Shown here piece by piece: positions 57,474 through 64,000 of a DNA stretch of 64,000 bases. Every line of letters starts with the position of its first letter. The first letter of the stretch is position 1. The position numbers and the translations under genes are program-made. The notes below the pieces were generated by a model, which was not told where the DNA came from, searched no databases, and saw only the letters and a list, made by a program, of their open reading frames with translations. Source of the DNA: CBDAPE01 sp965198325 (GTDB lineage Bacteria; Pseudomonadota; Alphaproteobacteria; UBA828; JAPUJA01); NCBI GenBank assembly GCA_965198325.1, contig CBDAPE010000015.1, forward strand, positions 186,001 through 250,000, in the 5' to 3' direction.

Positions 57474-59496
57474 GACACGCCTTGCCCGCCCGCACGGGGC
57501 AGCGATTCGATGAAGGTCGCGATCGCGTTGGCGCCCACGGTGTTGTCGTAGAGCACCGCAGAGCGTTCGCGGATCGCACGGGCGATCGTTTCACGATAGG
57601 CGGCGTCCGTACCCAGACGGAGCGCGATCGCGACGTAATCATCGAAATCATCGGCGGCGCAGTCGTCGAGACCCTTCTGGCGATAGCAGCTGTAGGCGAC
57701 GCGGCCGCGCTGGTCAGGACCGGGTAACGTGACCAGCGACGTGGCCGTTGCGAAGGCGAGATAATTCGTGGTGCCGCCACCGAAGGGATGGGTATCGAGC
57801 AGCACGTCCGCGCACATCAAGATGCTCAGGAATTCGTCGGGCGGTGCGAAGGCGTGAAAAAGCACGCGCTCGCACACGTCAGGCATGGAGCGCGCAAAGC
57901 GTTCGCCCAGCGCTTCGTGAAGGTGGGGCGCCTTGCGGTCCTGAAACAGGACGAGATGCCCGGATCGATCGCGGCGCAGAATTTCGGCCAGGATCGCGTC
58001 AAACGCCGGGTGAAACTTGAACAACATCATCGGGCAGACATAGAGGGTCCCCGATGCCGGCAGGCCAAGCACCTCCCGACTTCCCGCCTCAGCCGGCAAC
58101 ACGGGCCGCTTGAAGTAGCCGGACGGAGCATCGAGCCGCGCCAGTGTTTCGGTATACCGGTCTTGCGCGTCCGCGGCATCGAGATCGGCGTCGGTCAGAT
58201 AATAGTCGATCGTGGGAATACCAGTCGTTACCGGATGTCCGCTCATTACGCACTGGGTCGGCGCCAGCCGGGTGAAGGCCAGGAAGTAGGTGAACGGATC
58301 CATCCCGATATCCGTGTAAAACAACACGTCCAGGCCCCGATCGGCGACGATATGCCGGGCTGCCTCCAGGTTAGGCGGCAGACCAACGATATCGAGAGCC
58401 GCGTCGTCGAACAGGTCGTCTCGAGCGGCAGCCGGGCCGGCGACGAAGACTGTGACATCGAGCCCGCACTCCGCGAGCCGGGATACGATACCGCGGCCGA
58501 AAGTGGCAACGGAGTGATCACCCAGAAACTCGAAATCAGACCGACCCGCCGGCTCGGACCCGGCACGACGGCGCGCGCCGGCGCCTGCAGTTCAGGCAGA
58601 TGAGGACGGAACAACCGCGCCATCCGCGCCATCAGATCGCGGTCATTCTCCGCTTGATAGGCAATCAGGAAGGTCGACGCATTGACCTCGCGCAACGGGT
58701 CGCTAAGCCGCACGCCGCGGCGGAGCAGGGTGTCGATCTCGTCCGACAGACGCGCACGCGCGGATGCTACCTCGGATTCGGAGCGGTAGATCGTGGGGAG
58801 TAGAAGCGCGAGCTTGATGCGCAGGGCATCGCTCGGGGTCAGCTCAAAGGCACGGCGATACGCGGATTCCGCTTCGTTGATCCGTTCAAGCGCATGCAAC
58901 GCATCACCCATATTGTTCCACGCTTCGGCATTGTCGGGTGCGAGCAGCAGGGCACGCCGGTAACAGGCAACCGCCTCGTCGAGACGTCCCAGACCCTGCA
59001 GCGCGGCTCCAAGATTGTTGTGGGCATCGGCGAATTCATCAGTTTCGGCGATCGCGGCCTGGAAATGGGGAGCCGCTTCCGCAGGACGGCCCTGGCCCAG
59101 CAAAGTGCAACCGAGATTGTTGTGGGCCTCGGGAAACGCAGGGCGCAGGCGAATTGCGGTTTCCGCATGCCGGTGAGCACGTTTGTAATCGGCGCTGTCC
59201 TGCATCACGGAGGCGACATTGTTGTGGAAATCGGCGGACTCTGGATTTAGCGTGAGCGAGCGCTCCAGATGGGCCAGCGCTTCCGTTGGCCGGCCCAGCT
59301 GGTAGAGCGCGAGCCCCAGAAAGTGAGTCGCATCCGGTTGGTCGGGGTCCGCTTTCAGCACCTGGCGATAAATCGCCTGGGCCTGATCGACGTCGCCCTG
59401 TCGATGGCATTCGACTGCGGTTAGCAGCTCCCGCAGGGCCGGCGCGTCCGCGTCACCGGCGGCGTCTGTAGCAGGATGTGTCTGTGGGTCGACCAC
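57470..59496 (-). pseudogene. TPR/GT41-like glycosyltransferase, frameshifted
   Basis: The first frame from GTG 59496 encodes about nine TPR units (VDQAQAIYRQVLKADPDQPDATHFLGLALYQLGR..., SADFHNNVASVMQDSADYKRAHRHAETAIRLRPAFPEAHNNLG...) and reaches RRVGLISSF. There, near 58525-58530, one base is missing and the frame changes to LGDHSVATFGRGIVSRLAECGLDVTVF. The C-terminal catalytic half follows: YTDIGMDPFTYFLAFTRLAPTQCVMSGHPVTTGIPTIDYY, LVLFQDRKAPHLHEALGERF, ADVLLDTHPFGGGTTNYLA and LPGPDQRGRVAYSCYRQKGL. It is a paralogue of the intact gene at 60687, which shows the expected continuous frame. Its stop overlaps the next GTG. Confidence 0.85.
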
Positions 59497-59523
59497 TGCC
59501 CATGCTCCCCGCGCCCGACGAGG

Positions 59524-60687
59524 CTACGCGCCGACGGCCCGCAACCGTGGCGCACTCGACTCCGAAGACGGCTTGCGGGTCTCGGCCATGGTCGCCTTGC
59601 CCAGTGCGGCGAGAACGGCGAACAGGTCGACCTCGTCGAGTCCCAAATGGTGAGGCAGGCCCAGCACCCGGGGCGCCAGATCGTCGGTGACCGGCAACGG
59701 CTCCCGCGGACAATCGGCAAAGGCGGGCTGGACATGACAGCTCAGGCCCCACCAGCGGTGGCTTGCGACACCCTGCGCCATAAGCCGCGCCGCGACCGGC
59801 TCCGCGTCGACGGAATCGAACGCGACAACGCACGTCGAGGCAACCCAACCGGTGCCGAAGCCCGGCGAAAGCGTCAAACCCTCGAGCCGGCCCAGGCCAT
59901 CACGGTAGAGTTCGCCAAGCCGGGCGAAACCGGCCCGCCGGGCGGTCCAGCCGTCGAGCCCGGCAAGGCCGACGGCCGCCGGGTATTCGCTCATTTTCGC
60001 GTTGATCGCCGGCATTTGAGCAGCCCGGCCCGCGCCAAAACCGAAATTAGCGAGTCGCCGGATGTCATTGACCAGGCCGCCATCGGTCGAAACGATCAAA
60101 CCGCCCTCGCCGACGCCGAATATTTTGGTCGCGTGAAAGCTAATCATCATCGGAACTCTACCGGGTTTCGCGCTGTCGAAACCGCCAGCTGCGTCGATCA
60201 CCACAGGAATTCCGGTATCGGTCGAAAAGGCGTCCCAAGCCACCGTATCGACCGGCGCCCCCAGTGGCGAAACCGGCGCCACGGCTCCGACCGGGCCAGG
60301 CGCGCGAACCGTCGCGGCAAGAGCTGCTGCAGGCGTCAGCGACCAGCTCTGGGGATCGACATCGACGAAATAAGGAATCAAGCCGGCGGCAAACGCCGCG
60401 TGCGGCGTCGCGGCAAAGGTCCAGGCCGGCATGATGCAGAAACGAGCTTCCGGGATCGCCTTGGCGCGCAGCGCGAGGCTCAGACCCGCGGTGCCGTTGG
60501 CGACGCAGACCAGGCCTTCCTCTGGCACCCCGAAATGATCTGCGAGGCGCCGTTCGAAACGGCGCAGCAAGGGTCCATGATTGGTGTAATAGCCGATCTG
60601 ATCGATCTCCTGCAGGTAGGGCAGGAGCTGGGACCGATCCGGCAGTTGTGGGTCGCAGACCCGACTGGCGCCACCAGTGGCGGCCAT
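59524..60687 (-). CDS. DegT/DnrJ/EryC1-type aminotransferase
   Basis: A 387-residue PLP-dependent sugar aminotransferase-fold protein. Features are ANGTAGLSLALRAKAI (PLP phosphate site near 65), PAWTFAATPHAAFAAGLIPYFVDVD, VIDAAGGFDS with the PLP-ring Asp (near 166) and the Schiff-base Lys in SFHATKIFGVGEGG (near 186). These enzymes install an amino group on NDP-keto sugars, fitting the NeuD/PglD-like acyltransferase at the end of the operon. Its ATG overlaps the TAA of the preceding glycosyltransferase (TAATG). The ORF is intact. Confidence 0.87.
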   Translation of the reverse strand: MAATGGASRVCDPQLPDRSQLLPYLQEIDQIGYYTNHGPLLRRFERRLADHFGVPEEGLVCVANGTAGLSLALRAKAIPEARFCIMPAWTFAATPHAAFAAGLIPYFVDVDPQSWSLTPAAALAATVRAPGPVGAVAPVSPLGAPVDTVAWDAFSTDTGIPVVIDAAGGFDSAKPGRVPMMISFHATKIFGVGEGGLIVSTDGGLVNDIRRLANFGFGAGRAAQMPAINAKMSEYPAAVGLAGLDGWTARRAGFARLGELYRDGLGRLEGLTLSPGFGTGWVASTCVVAFDSVDAEPVAARLMAQGVASHRWWGLSCHVQPAFADCPREPLPVTDDLAPRVLGLPHHLGLDEVDLFAVLAALGKATMAETRKPSSESSAPRLRAVGA

Positions 60688-62570
60688 TAGCCGATCATTC
60701 TCGCCGCCGGCAGCAACTCGCGGAAGAAGGTTGCCAGGGCATCCGCGCCAGCGGGATCACCGTAGAGCACAACATTGTTCTCGAGAATTTCCCGCGCTAC
60801 AGCGTCGCGTCGGTCCGCGTCGGCACCCAGACGGACGGCGATGTCTGCATGGTCCTCGGCATCGCGCGCGATGCAGGCGTCGAGGCCCATCCGCCGGTAA
60901 CAGCTGTAAACGACCCGGCCGCGCTGATCTGGCCCCGGCAGGGTGACCATGGGCGTTCCCGCGGCCAGCGCGATGAAGGCCGTCTTGACCGCACCGAAGG
61001 GGTAGCTGTCGAGAAGCACGTCGGCCGACATCAGGATCGTCATGAAGGCGCCGCGCGGCGCGAAGGACATGAACTGGATCCGTCCGGCAACGTCGGGCAT
61101 GAAAGATTCAAAGCGCTTTATTAGATTTTCGTGCAAGGCCGGTGATCGGCGATCCCGAAACAGCACGAGATGGCTGTCCGGATCACGGCGCAGGATGTCC
61201 GCAAGCATCGGATCGAACGAGGGGTGGAGCTTGAACGGCATGACCGGGCAGACATAGAGCGTGCCATCTTCGGGCAGCCCAAGCTCGGTCCGCGACGCCA
61301 GCGTTTCCGGCGGCTCGGGCTGGCGGAAGCTGCCGGGCGGACAATTGAGCCGGATCAAGGTCTCGCTGTAGCGGTCCTGACCGTCCTCGGTGTCGAGATC
61401 AACGCTGGAGAGAAAGTAGTCGATGGCGGGTACGCCGGTTGTGACCGGATGCCCGCCCAGTACGCATTGGAGTTCAGCAAGTCGGGTGAACGAGAGGTAG
61501 TAGGTGAACGGATCGATGCCGATATCGGCATAGACCAGTGCATCCAGGCAGCGATTGGCGATCATTTGACGCGCCGCGCCCAAATTCATCGGCAACCGGA
61601 CGATATTGAGATCGATGCCGTCGAACAGCTCCGCACGATTCGCCGCGGGGCCAGCCGCAAAGATCGTGAGTTCGAATTCCTCGGATTCCGCGATCCGTAC
61701 GATCGCGTCCTCGTATCGGCTGCCCGCCGACTGGCTCGACCAGAAGCTCGAGATAATGCCCAACCGCAGCCGGTCGCCTGGCGGCAAGGGCAGGTACGGC
61801 GAGACGGATTCGGGAAGGGCGCTTGCGAACAGCTCGCCGATGCGCGTCATCAGCTCGCGATCGTTGAAACCCTGAAAGCCGAGATAGAAGGGTGCGGCGT
61901 TGACCTCGTGGAGCGGATCAGCGAGCACTACCGGCTTATTGCGCAGCGATTCGATCTCCGCTTCGAGTTTGCGGCGCGACTCGGAAAGCGCCTCCTCGGA
62001 GCTATGGAACGGCGAGAGCAAGAGCGCAAGCTTTATGCGCAGGCCGTCATTGGGCTCGAGCTCTAGGGCCCGACGGTAGCAATCACCCGCTTCCTCCAGG
62101 CGGTCAACCACATGCAGGGTGTCGCCCAGATTATTGAGTGCCTCGACATAATCAGGTCGACTAGCCAGGGCTTTGCGGAAATTCGGGACCGCATCCTCGA
62201 ACCGGCTCAGTCCCTGAAGAACAGCGCCCAAGTTGTTGTGGGCCTCGGCGTTGCCCGGATCAAGCGAGAGCGAGTAGTCGTAATGCTCGACCGCGGCATT
62301 AAGCGAGCCCAATTCTTTGAGCACGTTGCCCAGATTGTTATGGAGGCCCGCATCGTTGGGCGCGAATTTCAGCGCCAAGCGGTAGGCATCGTTCGCCTCT
62401 TCGAACAGACCGAGCCCGTCGAGGGCGGCGCCCAAATTATTGAGCACGCCCACATGGCGCGGATTTTGGCGCAAAATCTGCTTATAAAGCGCCTTCGCCA
62501 ACACAAGGCTTCCCGCCTGGTGGTGTTCAACCGCTGTTTTGAAGAGTGCTTCGAGGTCGTCAATCTTCAC
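60687..62570 (-). CDS. TPR/GT41-like (SPINDLY-type) glycosyltransferase
   Basis: A 627-residue protein. Residues about 1-200 are TPR repeats (YKQILRQNPRHVGVLNNLGAALDGLGLFEEANDAYRLALK..., AVEHYDYSLSLDPGNAEAHNNLGAVLQGL). The C-terminal half resembles the GT41/OGT-SPINDLY catalytic region: RLGIISSFW, VLGGHPVTTGVPAIDYFLSS, LYVCPVMPFKLHPSFDPMLADIL, VLLDSYPFGAVKTAFIALAAGTPMVTLPGP and DQRGRVVYSCYRRMGLD. It may glycosylate proteins such as flagellin or act in surface-glycan assembly. A GTG start is used, and its own stop overlaps the DegT start. It is the first gene of the operon and the intact partner of the frameshifted paralogue. Confidence 0.85.
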   Translation of the reverse strand: MKIDDLEALFKTAVEHHQAGSLVLAKALYKQILRQNPRHVGVLNNLGAALDGLGLFEEANDAYRLALKFAPNDAGLHNNLGNVLKELGSLNAAVEHYDYSLSLDPGNAEAHNNLGAVLQGLSRFEDAVPNFRKALASRPDYVEALNNLGDTLHVVDRLEEAGDCYRRALELEPNDGLRIKLALLLSPFHSSEEALSESRRKLEAEIESLRNKPVVLADPLHEVNAAPFYLGFQGFNDRELMTRIGELFASALPESVSPYLPLPPGDRLRLGIISSFWSSQSAGSRYEDAIVRIAESEEFELTIFAAGPAANRAELFDGIDLNIVRLPMNLGAARQMIANRCLDALVYADIGIDPFTYYLSFTRLAELQCVLGGHPVTTGVPAIDYFLSSVDLDTEDGQDRYSETLIRLNCPPGSFRQPEPPETLASRTELGLPEDGTLYVCPVMPFKLHPSFDPMLADILRRDPDSHLVLFRDRRSPALHENLIKRFESFMPDVAGRIQFMSFAPRGAFMTILMSADVLLDSYPFGAVKTAFIALAAGTPMVTLPGPDQRGRVVYSCYRRMGLDACIARDAEDHADIAVRLGADADRRDAVAREILENNVVLYGDPAGADALATFFRELLPAARMIG

Positions 62571-62667
62571 CCTAGAATCACTGAGGAGCCTAGGAAGAAA
62601 GTTTTAAAAATGAATTAAAGTAATAACTCGCGAGAGACCTAAAAATTCTCGAGATATGCCTTGCGAG

Positions 62668-63435
62668 TCAGGCGGATGAGGCGCTCAGATCGGCGGCGGC
62701 GGCGGTCCGCAGGAGCGCCACGTCGCTTGCGGAGATCACCATATCGTAACCGTCGGCGAACAGCCGGGATGCATCGCGGACCGGCAGTGGAATCGAGCCC
62801 AGCCATTTCCCGCTTGCCTTGATCCGGGCTTCGGCCTCGGCGATCAGCGCGGCAACCTCGGGATGCTCGACGTCGTCGAGATGACCGATGCTCGCCGCCA
62901 GATCCGACGGTCCGATAAAAAGCATGTCGACCCCGTCGACCGCCGCAATCTCCGAGATATTCCGAACCGCCTCGTCGCTTTCGATCTGGGCGATGATCAA
63001 CAGGTTGTCGTGCCAGGCCTCGATATATTCGCTGCCGCGCGCACCATAATCGGAACAGCGAGTAATCTGGGTCGCGACGCTCCGGATCCCCTGGGGCGGA
63101 TATCGGCAGGCCGCAACCGCCGCGGCGGCTTCTTCGGCATTCTGCACATAGGGGACCATGATCCCGTGGGCTCCGGCATCGAGCGCCCGCTTGACGTACA
63201 CCGCGTCGTTCCAGGGAACGCGCATCAGGCAGGCGGTATCCGAACTCCCCGCCGCCTGCATCAGGGCTACAGCGTTCAGCAGATCACCGGGCCCGTGTTC
63301 GTGGTCGATCAGCACGCCGTCGTAACCGGCTTGGGCGATGATTTCCGCAGCGACCGGGCTGGACAGGTGCAGCCAGCAGACGCACGCCTTTTGCCCAGCC
63401 ACCAACCGGCGCTTGACGCGATTCTCAAATTGCAT
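62668..63435 (-). CDS. HpcH/HpaI-family aldolase
   Basis: A 255-residue class II, metal-dependent aldolase of the HpcH/HpaI family. Landmarks: the conserved region AQAGYDGVLIDHEHGPGDL (Asp and His near 42-46), CLMRVPWNDAVYVKRALDAGAHGIMVPYVQNAEEA (the Arg and the PxV segment), AQIESDEAVRNISEIAAVDGVDMLFIGPSDLAASIGHL (metal-binding Glu in QIE and the Asp in GPSDL). Such enzymes cleave or form 4-hydroxy-2-oxo acids, giving pyruvate; the exact substrate is not predictable. It is upstream of the glycan operon by about 100 bp and could share its transcript. Confidence 0.86.
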   Translation of the reverse strand: MQFENRVKRRLVAGQKACVCWLHLSSPVAAEIIAQAGYDGVLIDHEHGPGDLLNAVALMQAAGSSDTACLMRVPWNDAVYVKRALDAGAHGIMVPYVQNAEEAAAAVAACRYPPQGIRSVATQITRCSDYGARGSEYIEAWHDNLLIIAQIESDEAVRNISEIAAVDGVDMLFIGPSDLAASIGHLDDVEHPEVAALIAEAEARIKASGKWLGSIPLPVRDASRLFADGYDMVISASDVALLRTAAAADLSASSA

Positions 63436-63575
63436 GCCACGCCTCCCCGCCGCTGGCTCCGCCCGTCGGGACGGTCAGCCACCGCACCCTAGCACCGAGC
63501 GCCAAAGGGCGAAAGCGCTTGGCAGCCTCGACCGCACCATGATAGATAATTCATTGCCATAGCAATTAATATTCG

Positions 63576-63583
63576 TTAACCAT
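63576..63583. promoter_or_regulatory. TTAACCAT box before MarR-type gene
   Basis: TTAACCAT lies in an AT-rich gap (63540-63615) between the divergent aldolase and MarR-type genes. It is the same octamer found twice after divK. It may be a CtrA-associated half-site or part of the promoter (TATAAA follows at 63584). Confidence 0.4.
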
Positions 63584-63666
63584 ATAAAACCGTTTTGTTG
63601 CAGCTGGTTACATCGTCTATGCCGATCAGGCATCGATCGGACATGAGCCAGACCGGGAGCCGATCA

Positions 63667-64000
63667 ATGGGCTATCACGTGATTCGGAAACCGCCGAGCG
63701 GAACATCCGTCAGCGAGGCTTCGAGCTTCGTGATCGACCAGAATCTCGGCCACCTGACCGCGATCGCCGCGCGTCTCTTCGGTCGGGCCCTGCAAGCGCG
63801 GATCAGCGATTACGGCGTGAGCGCGGGGCAATGGCCGCTTCTGCTGTTTTTGTGGGAGGAAGACGGCCTGAGCCAAAAGGAATTGAGCCGTCGCGTTCAG
63901 ATCGAGGAACCGACGACGGCACGGACGATCGACCGGATGGAGCGCGGCGGCCTAGTCCGGCGCGAGCGCAATCAGCGCGACCGCCGGCAGATCAATCTCA
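63667..64000 (+). CDS. MarR-family transcriptional regulator (partial)
   Basis: The first 111 codons of a MarR-type regulator run off the window edge. After an N-terminal helix region (FVIDQNLGHLTAIAARLFGRALQARISDYGVSAGQWPLLLFLWEEDG), the winged helix is recognisable: LSQKELSRRVQIEEPTTARTIDRMERGGLVRRERNQRDRRQI, including the Asp-Arg-Arg of the wing. MarR proteins respond to small phenolics or stress and often regulate a divergent gene, here the HpcH/HpaI aldolase. The ATG follows GGAGCCGATCA. Confidence 0.88.
   Translation, partial: MGYHVIRKPPSGTSVSEASSFVIDQNLGHLTAIAARLFGRALQARISDYGVSAGQWPLLLFLWEEDGLSQKELSRRVQIEEPTTARTIDRMERGGLVRRERNQRDRRQINL

Overview
The window looks like chromosome from an alphaproteobacterium, probably Rhodospirillales-like. 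The evidence is the rRNA operon order 16S-tRNA-Ile-tRNA-Ala-23S-5S-tRNA-fMet, a close DivK homologue, TTAACCAT (CtrA-type) half-sites and high GC. It is loaded with insertion sequences and contains many broken genes. That picture fits a lineage losing functions it no longer needs, although some single-base indels could be assembly errors.

Layout. 0-2 kb: the end of ureC (urease alpha subunit), a convergent ureohydrolase that may be a guanidine hydrolase, and an IS6-type transposase remnant. 2-12.8 kb: a nitrate-respiration operon behind a perfect FNR-type box: DUF59 gene, narG, narH, narJ, narI, narK and the start of a second narK. It is broken three times: an in-frame TAA in narG, an IS256-family element plus a 2-bp frameshift in narI, and truncation of the second narK. 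12.8-20.3 kb: a nested IS island. One IS21-type element has its istA split by two inverted IS256-family copies and one IS3 copy, and it abuts a second, truncated IS21 copy. 20.36-22.64 kb: an IS1595-family transposon with cargo (secreted protein, small protein, GIY-YIG protein), inserted in the rRNA operon terminator. 22.7-28.5 kb: rRNA operon on the minus strand and its leader.

28.5-37.2 kb: a GNAT/cyclic-nucleotide-binding fusion, divK, and a huge duplicated FecR/RTX secreted-protein gene with a damaged 5' end. 37.2-41.65 kb: a second, larger cargo-carrying IS1595-type transposon. A different IS1595-type element is inserted inside it and splits one cargo gene; 8-bp target duplications are intact at both levels. 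41.7-47 kb: a SIMPL-domain protein, a tail-fibre-like fragment, a truncated IS21 copy joined to an IS3 copy, a truncated Tat-signal gene and a GcvA-like regulator.

47-64 kb: AlkA, an MDR oxidoreductase, an RfbA-like nucleotidyltransferase, a frameshifted methyltransferase, an LDH2-type dehydrogenase, a 28-bp tandem repeat, a pentapeptide-repeat protein and a sulfotransferase pseudogene. Then comes a tightly coupled minus-strand operon: two TPR/GT41-like glycosyltransferases (one frameshifted), a DegT-type aminotransferase, a PaaK-like adenylating enzyme with an in-frame TAA, and a NeuD/PglD-like acyltransferase. This operon looks like a surface-glycan modification locus. The window ends with an HpcH/HpaI aldolase and the start of a MarR-type regulator.
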